A DNA stretch of 6,071 nt from Bacteroidota bacterium (lineage in GTDB: Bacteria; Bacteroidota; Bacteroidia; Chitinophagales; Saprospiraceae), in contig JAKQGD010000179.1 of the NCBI GenBank assembly GCA_029573365.1, positions 1 through 6,071 on the forward strand, written 5' to 3'. The translations under genes and the position numbers were made by a program. Within the stretch, counting starts at the first letter, position 1; each line of letters starts with the position of its first letter. Shown in pieces: positions 1 through 6,071 of this stretch. Below the pieces are notes generated by a model. The model saw only the letters and a list, made by a program, of their open reading frames with translations, was not told where the DNA came from and made no database searches.

Positions 1-1128
1 GCCTGCCTCATATCGGTGTTTGTACTTAAGCAGATGGTGCCCTACTTTTTGACGCGGATTGCTGATGGCATACTTAAATGTATCGGTAGTAAAAAAGGGC
101 ACTTTTCTGGTAAGTGCAGCTTCAAGGTCAGTCAGGTTACCTATATGCGAACCACGGAGGATGCCGTTGTCTGCATGGTAATAATTGTAATAGGCTGACC
201 ACTGATGTTTATTGCGTGCGGTATTTTGAAACAAGGCGGCCAGGCCTGATTCGCGGGTGCCGGTGTTGGCCAGAAGGTGATCAGGCGTATGGCGGTCACC
301 CCCCACCATGCCTCCTGCATAAAATCTTGCATTGACATGGCTTACAGACTTCCTGAGGGTAGCATTGGCCCCGGCAGCCCTGCCGTTGGTCTGCATGTTG
401 ACACGTACTGAGCCGTGAAGATGAGGTTCTGACTCTAGTGTCTGTGGTTCCACGGTGACGATGCCGCCGATGGCCTGCAGTCCGTATCGTATGGCTGACG
501 AACCCCTGACAACCGTGGCCTTATCGTTGGCTGCAGGATCTATTTCCGGAGCGTGATCCAGGCCCCATTGTTGCCCTTCCTGAGGTATTCCGTTGTTTAA
601 TATGGTGATTCTGTTGCCATACATACCGTTGATAACGGGTTTGCTAAGTCCGGGACCTGACCTGAGACTGCTCACACCTGGCACGGTCCGTATTATTTCG
701 CTAAGGGATTTGCCCGACATTTCTAACATGACTTCAGATGTAATCGCATTACGGGAGAGGCCTGTGTGGCTATTTGGGTCCTTACCTTTGATCTCGATTT
801 CTTCGATGATGTGATGTGAGTGGTCCAGAAGGAAATTCAGGACCGTGTCACGTCGTACCACGGCAAAAAAAGTGCGGCTTTCACAACCCAGATGTGAAAC
901 TACAAAGTGATAATCACCCGGGCAAACATCCGTAATTATAAAGTTTCCTGTTGCGTCGGTATCTACGCCTTGTCTTGTTTCCTGGATGTAGACCGTTGCA
1001 AACTCCAGAGGCTCATTTTCGTGTTTGTCTGTAACGGTGCCTGATATGGTATTGACGCATGTCTGCGAATACAAGAGCTGACCGCACATGGCCACCATAA
1101 AAAGCAAAACCAATTGTTTTCGCACCAT
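1..1128 (-). CDS. TonB-dependent outer-membrane receptor, N-terminal part (cut by window edge)
   Basis: This frame is open for 376 codons from the ATG at 1128 to the window edge, so the gene continues to the left; an in-frame stop at 1135-1137 makes this the first possible ATG. Residues 1-22 look like a signal peptide (MVRKQ, hydrophobic core, ending LLYSQ). Residues about 26-105 form a carboxypeptidase-regulatory-like beta domain (ISGTVTD, EFATVYIQ, DATGNFIITDV, PGDYHFVV). A linker with DHSHH (102-106) and the EEIEIKG stretch follows. The plug spans about 118-230 (SLSEIIRTVPGVSS, INGMYGNRITILNNGIPQ, GQQWGLDHAPEID at 185-197, VVRGSSAIRYG, IGGIVTVEP), and barrel strands begin near 236. Such receptors sit in the outer membrane and import metal chelates, vitamins or glycans using TonB energy. 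The substrate is not determined; the histidine-containing linker and DHA motif recall ZnuD-like zinc receptors, which is only inference. No frameshift is seen, and the gene is divergent from the efflux genes. Confidence 0.93.
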   Translation of the reverse strand, partial: MVRKQLVLLFMVAMCGQLLYSQTCVNTISGTVTDKHENEPLEFATVYIQETRQGVDTDATGNFIITDVCPGDYHFVVSHLGCESRTFFAVVRRDTVLNFLLDHSHHIIEEIEIKGKDPNSHTGLSRNAITSEVMLEMSGKSLSEIIRTVPGVSSLRSGPGLSKPVINGMYGNRITILNNGIPQEGQQWGLDHAPEIDPAANDKATVVRGSSAIRYGLQAIGGIVTVEPQTLESEPHLHGSVRVNMQTNGRAAGANATLRKSVSHVNARFYAGGMVGGDRHTPDHLLANTGTRESGLAALFQNTARNKHQWSAYYNYYHADNGILRGSHIGNLTDLEAALTRKVPFFTTDTFKYAISNPRQKVGHHLLKYKHRYEAG

Positions 1129-1141
1129 AATAAATCAAATG

Positions 1142-1149
1142 CAAAGATA
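1142..1149 (-). promoter_or_regulatory. Bacteroidota-type -7 promoter element for the receptor gene
   Basis: On the minus strand this reads TATCTTTG, an exact match to the TAnnTTTG -7 consensus of Bacteroidota housekeeping promoters. No clear TTTG/TTG -33 element lies at the usual 17-23 bp spacing; that space is filled by the inverted repeat. The predicted transcript leader would be only about ten bases, so the exact start site is uncertain. Confidence 0.5.
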
Positions 1150-1155
1150 TTGATA

Positions 1156-1172
1156 ATGCAACAATGTTGCAT
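1156..1172. promoter_or_regulatory. Perfect 17-bp inverted repeat, probable operator of the receptor gene
   Basis: ATGCAACA-A-TGTTGCAT is a perfect 8-1-8 palindrome; the next base pair outward does not match. It lies 27 bp upstream of the receptor ATG and six bases upstream of a TAnnTTTG -7 motif, so a bound protein would block RNA polymerase. Its core (TGCAACA-N-TGTTGCA) has the 7-1-7 geometry of Fur-superfamily boxes. That a Fur or Zur-like repressor binds here is inference from geometry, position and the receptor downstream. The 148-bp distance to the TolC-like start makes control of that side less likely. Confidence 0.6.
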
Positions 1173-1287
1173 ATACGAAGTTGGTATTTTTTGCTGTTTC
1201 TTTGCCTCACCGTACTGACAGCCGATAAGTTTGTCTATAATTGAGGGCTTTTGATAGAAAAAGCAAAGATGTTAGGTCAATTCTATA

Positions 1288-1295
1288 TATTTTTG
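1288..1295 (+). promoter_or_regulatory. Possible -7 promoter element for the TolC/adaptor operon
   Basis: TATTTTTG matches TAnnTTTG and lies 24 bp upstream of the TolC-like ATG, giving a plausible leader of about 20 bases. No TTTG or TTG is found 17-23 bp upstream; the nearest TTTG (1250-1253) is 34 bp away. In AT-rich intergenic DNA a chance match is possible. Confidence 0.33.
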
Positions 1296-1319
1296 CAGAC
1301 ATAAAAAAGTGGCCCTTTC

Positions 1320-2753
1320 ATGAAAATGCCGATCATAAGTGTATCCCTAGGGGTGCTGATTTTAATGCTTGCAGTACCTTCTGCGGGCCAGGAAAAATGG
1401 ACGCTGGAAAAATGCATCAATACCGCTATAGAAAACAGTCTTTTGATGGAGCGTAACAGGATAAGCCTGAAGGGTACAGAGATAGACCTGAGTCTCGCCA
1501 GGCACAGCAGATATCCAAATCTCTCAGCGGGTACCAATGTGGGCTGGAATTTTGGGCGTACGATTGACCCAACCAGGAATGAATTTATTACAGAGACGTT
1601 TTTTAACAATGGTCTTTCTATAAGTTCCAATGTTTTGCTCTATAACGGAGGCAGAATCAACCAGACCATAAACCAGTCACTGTCGGACAACAAAGCATCG
1701 TTGTGGGATATGGAACAGACCAAAAGGGATCTTGCACTTAATGTGGCTACTTTGTATCTCAATATACTTTTTGCAAGGGAAAATCTAGGTATAGCCCAAA
1801 ATCAGTTGGCCCTCTCTAAAAACCAGGCCAGCCAGTTGAACAAGCTGATAGGAGTGGGCAACAGGCCAGAAAACGAGATGCTCGACATCGATGCCCAGAT
1901 TGCTACCAACGAACAATCGATTGTAGAGGCAAAAAACAACCTTGATATCAACATTCTCAATTTAAAACAACTGCTGAGGCTGGATCCCGGCTACAGCCTG
2001 GAAATTGCATCGCCTGATGAGTTGCAGATAGAGACCGACCCTGACGTGGTCACTTTTGATGAAGTGTTTAATAAAGCCATATCCAGCCAGGCTTCCATAA
2101 CAGCTGGCGAATTCAGACTTCGAAGTGCTGAGATAGGAGAGAAGATAGCCAGAACAGGCATGTACCCCACGGTAGGTGCAGGAGGAAGCCTGAGGTCAAA
2201 CTACAGCAACAAAGGGGTAACTGTATCAGGGTTTCAGTCACAGGTCCTGGAACAAAAAGTGATCATAAACAATCAGGAGGTTACTGTAGGTTTTCCGCAG
2301 CAGGTGCCTGTGCTGGAGAAACAGCCTTATTTTGATCAGTTTTCGGATAACCTTTCCTATGGTGTAGGAATATCGCTTAATATGCCCATTTACAGCAATT
2401 ATTCTGTCAGAGGCGGGATACAAAGGGCCAAGCTAAACAAGGAACTGGCAGATAACAATCTCACGCAGATCAAGGAATCATTAAAAATCACGGTCGGCCA
2501 GGCACTGTATGATGCCCGTGCTGCTAAGTCAAGATACGAGGCTTCTGAAAAAACAAAGCAGGCACAAGTCAGGCTTTACGATAATGCCGTAAAGCGGTTT
2601 GACATAGGAGCGATAAATTCATTTGAACTTACCAGGCTGAAAACTCAGATGGAGACAGCTGAGCTGAATGCTTTGGTGGCAAGGTATAATTACATCTTCA
2701 GGTCTAAGGTACTTGACTTTTACCTCGGCAAACCGATACGGCTTTCGAAGTGA
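1320..2753 (+). CDS. TolC-family outer-membrane efflux protein
   Basis: This 477-residue protein is an outer-membrane channel that exports substrates together with a periplasmic adaptor and an inner-membrane pump. Residues 1-23 form a signal peptide (MKMP, hydrophobic core, cleavage near PSAG/Q). The mature start EKWTLEKCINTAIENS is the standard opening of the TolC/OEP family. It is followed by the GRTIDPTRNEF segment seen in Bacteroidota members and two long helical OEP repeats (about 25-230 and 235-470), including LYNGG strand-turn segments and LALNVATLYLNILFARENL. Length is normal for the family. ATG 1320 is used; an in-frame ATG at 1326 is equally compatible because no Shine-Dalgarno is visible, as is common in this phylum. 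It is the first gene of a run with the adaptor 47 bp downstream. The exported substrate cannot be told. Confidence 0.93.
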   Translation: MKMPIISVSLGVLILMLAVPSAGQEKWTLEKCINTAIENSLLMERNRISLKGTEIDLSLARHSRYPNLSAGTNVGWNFGRTIDPTRNEFITETFFNNGLSISSNVLLYNGGRINQTINQSLSDNKASLWDMEQTKRDLALNVATLYLNILFARENLGIAQNQLALSKNQASQLNKLIGVGNRPENEMLDIDAQIATNEQSIVEAKNNLDINILNLKQLLRLDPGYSLEIASPDELQIETDPDVVTFDEVFNKAISSQASITAGEFRLRSAEIGEKIARTGMYPTVGAGGSLRSNYSNKGVTVSGFQSQVLEQKVIINNQEVTVGFPQQVPVLEKQPYFDQFSDNLSYGVGISLNMPIYSNYSVRGGIQRAKLNKELADNNLTQIKESLKITVGQALYDARAAKSRYEASEKTKQAQVRLYDNAVKRFDIGAINSFELTRLKTQMETAELNALVARYNYIFRSKVLDFYLGKPIRLSK

Positions 2754-2787
2754 TCCAAGGATATATCCATTAATATTAAAACAAAAC

Positions 2788-2793
2788 AGGAGA
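2788..2793 (+). promoter_or_regulatory. Strong Shine-Dalgarno for the adaptor gene
   Basis: AGGAGA lies seven bases before the ATG at 2801 and fixes that start. None of the other plus-strand ATG starts in the window has a comparable site, so translation of the adaptor may be set separately from its neighbours. Confidence 0.7.
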
Positions 2794-2800
2794 CGTACAT

Positions 2801-4222
2801 ATGAGTATTCCAACCAAGCGAAACTGGCTGTTGATTTCCCTGGTGGCATTAATTGTCATACTGGGAGGACTGGCCATATACAAAGGCAGTACCAAACCAA
2901 AAGGAAAACAAGTGACTGTGGCTGATGCCGAAAAACGGACGATCAAGGAGACAGTATCCGCCAGCGGCAAGATATTTCCTGAGACAGAGGTAAAAATTTC
3001 ATCAGACGTATCAGGCGAAATCGTAGAATTGTATGTCCAGGAGGGAGACTCCGTAGTCACTGGCCAGGTATTGGCGAGAATAGACCCAGATACCTATGTT
3101 TCGGCGGTAGAAAGGGGTGAAGCTTCTCTCAACAGTTCCAGGTCTCAGCTGGCAACCAGCAGGTCACAAGTCGAGGCCAATAAAGCCCAGAAAGAGCAGA
3201 TCATGGCTCAGCTCGAAAATGCCAGGACCATACACCAAAGAAACTTGAGCCTCAAAAAGGATGGTGTTATTTCGCAGGCCGAACTCGATCAGTCTCTGGC
3301 TTCTCTACGCCAGCTTGAGGCCAATCTGAGGTCTGCAGAAGCCGGCATCAAGTCGGCTCAAAACAATGCCGAGGCCGCTGAATTCAGCATAAAGGGTGCC
3401 ATGGCCAATCTCAAGGAACTGAAAACCAGTCTTAACAGAACCACAATCAAGGCTCCCAACAGCGGAATCATCAGCAGGCTTTCTGTAGAAAAAGGCGAAA
3501 GGGTGGTGGGAACCATTCAGATGACAGGGACAGAAATGATGCGTATCTCCAATCTTAATGTAATGGAAGTACAGGTTGATGTTTCGGAAAACGATATACT
3601 CAAAGTGTCCGTCGGTGACGAAGCAGAAATCGAAGTAGACGCCTATATAGGAAAGAAATTCAAGGGTAGGGTGACACAGATTGCTAACTCGGCATCAAAC
3701 GTTACTTCCACCGGTGCAGCAGCCCTTAATACCGACCAGGTTACTAACTTTATTGTTAAAATCAGAGTGGACGAACAGTCCATCAAAGATGTAAAAACAA
3801 GTGTGCTCAAATATCCACTAAGGCCTGGAATGTCTGCTTCCGTAGATATTTTTACAGACGAAGAAAAAGACGTTGTGGCTGTGCCTATCCAGTGTGTAAC
3901 CGTTCGTGAAAAAAATTTAGGAAAGGATAAGCCGAAGGAAAAGTCAAAGTCGGGCGACAAGAAACCAACAGAGGAGGGACAGGAAGAAAAAGAAGTCAAG
4001 GAAATTGAGTTGGATGAGGTTGTATTCGTTATGCATGGTGATACTGCCAGTATGGTAAAAGTGGAGACAGGAATACAGGACAACGAGTTTATAGCCATCA
4101 AATCGGGTGTAGTCCTCGGCGACAAAATTATCTCAGGCCCTTATGCTGAAGTCAGTAAAAATCTGAAACAAGGTGATAAATTAAGGTTGAAAAAGGAAAC
4201 AGACAACAAAGACAAGGATTGA
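2801..4222 (+). CDS. MacA/HlyD-like periplasmic adaptor (membrane fusion protein)
   Basis: This 473-residue membrane fusion protein should bridge an inner-membrane pump to the TolC-like protein encoded just upstream. Residues 9-27 form one N-terminal membrane anchor (WLLISLVALIVILGGLAIY) with the rest periplasmic. The first barrel-sandwich (lipoyl-like) half is at about 62-96 (KISSDVSGEIVELYVQEGDSV, GQVLARIDP). An Ala/Gln/Glu-rich coiled-coil hairpin spans about 100-210 (SLNSSRSQLATSRSQVEANKA, VISQAELDQ). The second lipoyl half follows (TTIKAPNSGIISRLSVEKGERV), then beta-barrel (VQVDVSENDILKVSVGDEAEIEVDA) and membrane-proximal domains to the lysine/aspartate-rich C-terminus. The form is closer to MacA (ABC-linked) than to RND adaptors, but the partner pump is not in the window. 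A highly charged Lys/Glu stretch at about 370-405 interrupts the last domain. Confidence 0.93.
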   Translation: MSIPTKRNWLLISLVALIVILGGLAIYKGSTKPKGKQVTVADAEKRTIKETVSASGKIFPETEVKISSDVSGEIVELYVQEGDSVVTGQVLARIDPDTYVSAVERGEASLNSSRSQLATSRSQVEANKAQKEQIMAQLENARTIHQRNLSLKKDGVISQAELDQSLASLRQLEANLRSAEAGIKSAQNNAEAAEFSIKGAMANLKELKTSLNRTTIKAPNSGIISRLSVEKGERVVGTIQMTGTEMMRISNLNVMEVQVDVSENDILKVSVGDEAEIEVDAYIGKKFKGRVTQIANSASNVTSTGAAALNTDQVTNFIVKIRVDEQSIKDVKTSVLKYPLRPGMSASVDIFTDEEKDVVAVPIQCVTVREKNLGKDKPKEKSKSGDKKPTEEGQEEKEVKEIELDEVVFVMHGDTASMVKVETGIQDNEFIAIKSGVVLGDKIISGPYAEVSKNLKQGDKLRLKKETDNKDKD

Positions 4223-4229
4223 GATTTTG
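4214..4229 (+). promoter_or_regulatory. AAGGA ribosome site plus TTG start of the DUF2064 gene
   Basis: AAGGA (4214-4218) sits inside the last adaptor codons, eight bases before TTG (4227-4229). The adaptor stop TGA is at 4220-4222. The layout favours reinitiation or coupling, and it is the only arrangement that keeps the conserved N-terminal motif. A rarer ATT start at 4224 cannot be excluded. Confidence 0.5.
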
Positions 4230-4823
4230 GAGTCATGTCTGATTGTTTTTCTCAGAAATGCTGAGATAGGAAAAGTAAAAACCAGAATTGCAAATACACT
4301 TGGCGACAAAGCAGCACTGGATATATATCATAAGCTCCTTCAGATTTTAAAAGTTACATTAAAAGATCTGACATGCCGTACTTATTTGTATTTTGATGGA
4401 AAGCCGCAATACGGCTGGCAGGATCTGGAAGCAAGGCAATGCGTCCAGGCTGATGGTGACCTTGGCCACAGGATGGCAGAAGCATTTGCAGATGTATTCA
4501 GCCTACATTCTGAGGCAAGGGTATTAATCATCGGCAGTGATTGTCCTGCTCTCACAGCTGACATTATAAATAAAGCATTTAGGGATCTAAGTCAAGCAGA
4601 TGTGGTCATAGGGCCGGCAGAAGATGGCGGTTACTACATGCTGGGAATGAAAATGTTGCACCGATCTATTTTTGAAGGTATAAGCTGGAGTGGACCTGAT
4701 GTTTTTACAGATACGGTCAGGAAAGCCGGGGCACTTGGCTTGATTGTAGAATCCGGTCCTAAACTATTTGACATTGATACAGCAGCCGACTGGGAGAGGT
4801 GGCAAAAGCTGAAGGAGGTGTGA
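4227..4823 (+). CDS. DUF2064 / TIGR04282-family glycosyltransferase-like protein
   Basis: This 198-residue cytoplasmic protein belongs to the DUF2064/TIGR04282 family, which has a GT-A/nucleotidyltransferase-like fold (related to CofC and MobA) and is often annotated 'arsenosugar biosynthesis glycosyltransferase'; its reaction here is unproven. Visible motifs are VFLRNAEIGKVKTRIA (7-22, nucleotide-binding loop), LGHRMAEAF, IGSDCPAL (102-109, GSD metal-binding type), GPAEDGGYYMLGM (129-141), SWSGPDV (153-159) and FDIDTAADW near the C-terminus. No ATG can serve as start: the ATG at 4235 is out of frame and soon stops, and the next in-frame Met would remove the nucleotide loop. TTG at 4227 is therefore chosen, preceded by AAGGA at 4214-4218. 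The gene begins four bases after the adaptor stop, suggesting coupled translation. No arsenic gene (such as an ArsS-type radical SAM) is visible nearby. Confidence 0.87.
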   Translation: MESCLIVFLRNAEIGKVKTRIANTLGDKAALDIYHKLLQILKVTLKDLTCRTYLYFDGKPQYGWQDLEARQCVQADGDLGHRMAEAFADVFSLHSEARVLIIGSDCPALTADIINKAFRDLSQADVVIGPAEDGGYYMLGMKMLHRSIFEGISWSGPDVFTDTVRKAGALGLIVESGPKLFDIDTAADWERWQKLKEV

Positions 4824-4859
4824 TGTAAGCTGGCCTGTGATAAGCCACCAGATGATCTA

Positions 4860-4887
4860 TTTGCCACGGTAAAATGTTGTAACTTTG
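4860..4887 (+). promoter_or_regulatory. Bacteroidota-type promoter of the thiolase gene
   Basis: TTTG (4860-4863) and TAACTTTG (4880-4887) match the -33 and -7 consensus elements of Bacteroidota promoters, with a 16-bp spacer, one short of the usual 17-23. Transcription would start near 4892, leaving a leader of about 27 bases before the ATG at 4919. The thiolase is thus probably its own transcription unit despite lying in the same direction as the operon. Confidence 0.6.
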
Positions 4888-4918
4888 CAACTGTTACTAA
4901 CCAAATCCAAAAATTGTT

Positions 4919-6071
4919 ATGCAAAAAGTATATATCCGCTCCGCCAAAAGAACTCCTATAGGAAGTTTTGGAGGCAGTTTGTCATCACAATCAGCCACAC
5001 AGCTGGGAGCCATTGCGGTCAGGTCAGCTGTCGGAAACTCAGGTGTTGATGCGGCATCTGTAGACGAAATATTTATGGGCCAGGTAGTCCAGGCCAATGC
5101 AGGTCAGGCTCCCGCCCGACAGGTAGCACTTGCTTCCGGTTTGAATGTAAGTACTCCGGCGACCACCGTCAATAAAGTCTGTGCTTCCGGTATGAAATCA
5201 GTCATGTTTGGAGCTCAATCCATAGAGCTTGGTCAAAACCAGGTGGTCGTAGCCGGTGGCATGGAAAACATGTCGATGATTCCTTTTTATCTCGGCAAAG
5301 CCAGATATGGTTATGGATATGGCAATGGTGAGCTTGTAGACGGTCTGGTAAGAGACGGCCTTGCCAATGTGTATGATGGCCAGGCCATGGGATGTTTTGC
5401 TGATGCAACAGCGACAAAGTTTGCCATCAGCAGAGAAGAGCAGGATGCCTATGCTATACAGTCGTATCAGCGATCAGCTGCTGCATGGGATGCCGGACGG
5501 TTTACTGATGAAGTGACTGGAGTAGAATTAAAAGATAAAAAGGGAAACATCACCGTATTTGACCGCGATGAGGAATATAAAAATGTAATTTTTGAAAAAA
5601 TTCCCGGCCTGCGACCTGTGTTTTCCAAAGATGGTACTGTGACCGCAGCCAATGCATCCACCATCAATGACGGAGCTGCCGCACTGGTTCTTTGCGGCGA
5701 AGATTATGCTGCAAAAAATGGAGTAAAACCTCTGGCCGGAATCATATCTTATGCTGACGGTGCCCAGGAACCCCAATGGTTTACGACCGCTCCTGCCATT
5801 GCCGCAGAAAAAGCCTTGAAAAGAGCCGGATTGTCCATCGGGGATATCGATTATTTTGAAGTTAACGAAGCCTTTTCCGTAGTAGCCCTGGCATTTTTAA
5901 AACATTTTGGCCTCAGCCAGGATAAGGTCAATGTCAACGGTGGAGCTGTTTCTCTGGGCCATCCTCTGGGGTGTAGCGGTGCCAGAATACTTACAACACT
6001 TGTGCATGTGCTTGGTCAGAACAACGGCAGATACGGCATGGCAGCCATCTGTAATGGTGGCGGTGGTGCCA
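4919..6071 (+). CDS. Acetyl-CoA acetyltransferase (thiolase II, T2-like), C-terminus cut by window edge
   Basis: The 384 visible residues cover nearly the whole thiolase; only about 8-10 residues are lost at the window edge. The enzyme condenses two acetyl-CoA to acetoacetyl-CoA, or the reverse, in the cytoplasm. Catalytic residues are present: nucleophile Cys88 in VNKVCASGM, Asn316 in VNEAF, His348 in LGHPLGCSGAR and Cys378 in ICNGGGGA, nearly the same numbering as Zoogloea thiolase (C89, N316, H348, C378). Other family motifs are GGMENMSM, AANASTINDGAAALVL and VNVNGGAVSLGHP. Several stretches (AIQSYQRSAAAWDAGRF, ANASTINDGAAALVL, CNGGGGA instead of CIGGGMG, and no His after ENMSMIP) resemble the mitochondrial T2/ACAT1 subgroup. 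Thus acetyl-CoA C-acetyltransferase is more likely than a long-chain 3-ketoacyl-CoA thiolase, though substrate range is inference. The ATG has no Shine-Dalgarno, but MQKVYIRSAKRTPIG is the normal thiolase start. Confidence 0.94.
   Translation, partial: MQKVYIRSAKRTPIGSFGGSLSSQSATQLGAIAVRSAVGNSGVDAASVDEIFMGQVVQANAGQAPARQVALASGLNVSTPATTVNKVCASGMKSVMFGAQSIELGQNQVVVAGGMENMSMIPFYLGKARYGYGYGNGELVDGLVRDGLANVYDGQAMGCFADATATKFAISREEQDAYAIQSYQRSAAAWDAGRFTDEVTGVELKDKKGNITVFDRDEEYKNVIFEKIPGLRPVFSKDGTVTAANASTINDGAAALVLCGEDYAAKNGVKPLAGIISYADGAQEPQWFTTAPAIAAEKALKRAGLSIGDIDYFEVNEAFSVVALAFLKHFGLSQDKVNVNGGAVSLGHPLGCSGARILTTLVHVLGQNNGRYGMAAICNGGGGA

Noticed and set aside
1013..1210. Minus-strand frame of 65 codons covering the receptor start
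   Set aside because: It is a different frame over the receptor's signal peptide region and ends inside the receptor gene; the receptor frame is clearly the coding one.
1283..1630. A 115-codon minus-strand open frame across the start of the TolC-like gene
   Set aside because: It is antisense to the signal peptide and first OEP segment, has no recognisable motif or ribosome site, and would cover the efflux promoter.
2759..2779. Two adjacent short palindromes (GGATATATCC and TTAATATTAA) between the TolC-like gene and the adaptor
   Set aside because: They are short, AT-rich and without loops or T-runs, and are expected by chance in this gap; no regulatory role can be supported.
3643..4125. A 160-codon open frame on the minus strand
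   Set aside because: It lies wholly inside the well-supported adaptor gene; its Ser/Thr/Phe-rich translation is the antisense of Lys/Glu/Asp codons and shows no domain.
4831..4847. TGGC-N9-GCCA as a terminator after the DUF2064 gene
   Set aside because: The stem is only four base pairs and no T-run follows, so it is too weak to call.
4877..4891. GTTG...CAAC around the thiolase -7 motif as a second copy of the receptor operator
   Set aside because: The arms are only four bases with a different spacing, so it does not match the 17-bp palindrome.
1..6071. CRISPR arrays, tRNA/rRNA genes, insertion sequences, phage or defence genes
   Set aside because: No regularly spaced repeats, RNA-gene features, transposase motifs or terminal inverted repeats were seen; the coding space is filled by five ordinary chromosomal genes.

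Overview
The window looks like ordinary chromosomal DNA from a member of the Bacteroidota (Cytophagia/Saprospiria/Sphingobacteriia-like, not resolved further). The evidence is a TonB-dependent receptor with an N-terminal carboxypeptidase-regulatory-like domain, a TolC-family protein with the 'GRTIDPTRNEF' signature typical of this phylum, promoter-like TAnnTTTG (-7) motifs, and mostly absent Shine-Dalgarno sequences. All calls come from reading the sequence; no database search was run.

Layout. (1) Positions 1-1128, minus strand: the first 376 residues of an outer-membrane TonB-dependent receptor, cut by the left edge. It carries a signal peptide, carboxypeptidase-regulatory-like domain, plug and start of the barrel. 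(2) Positions 1129-1319: a 191-bp divergent intergenic region. It holds a perfect 17-bp inverted repeat (8-1-8) six bases upstream of a consensus -7 motif for the receptor, and a weaker promoter-like motif facing the other way. (3) Positions 1320-4823, plus strand: a compact run of three genes, namely a TolC-like outer-membrane efflux protein, a MacA/HlyD-like periplasmic adaptor (47-bp gap, strong Shine-Dalgarno), and a DUF2064/TIGR04282 glycosyltransferase-like protein. The third gene starts 4 bp after the adaptor stop and appears to use a TTG start. (4) Positions 4824-4918: a gap with a good TTTG-N16-TAACTTTG promoter. (5) Positions 4919-6071, plus strand: an acetyl-CoA acetyltransferase (thiolase II), nearly complete and cut by the right edge, with all catalytic residues present. 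It resembles mitochondrial T2/ACAT1 more than the Zoogloea/PhaA type.

How the genes work together. The TolC-like protein and adaptor should form the outer-membrane and periplasmic parts of a tripartite exporter, but no inner-membrane pump is in the window. The glycosyltransferase-like gene is probably co-transcribed with them, and the thiolase is probably its own unit in acetyl-CoA/acetoacetyl-CoA metabolism. The receptor is divergently transcribed and probably independently controlled. The palindrome at its promoter has the geometry of a Fur-superfamily (Fur/Zur) box, and the receptor's histidine-containing linker and plug DHA motif suggest, weakly, a metal such as zinc as substrate.

No RNA genes, CRISPR arrays, insertion sequences or clear new systems were seen. 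The most useful leads are the receptor operator, the pump-less exporter pair joined to a DUF2064 gene, and the T2-like thiolase.
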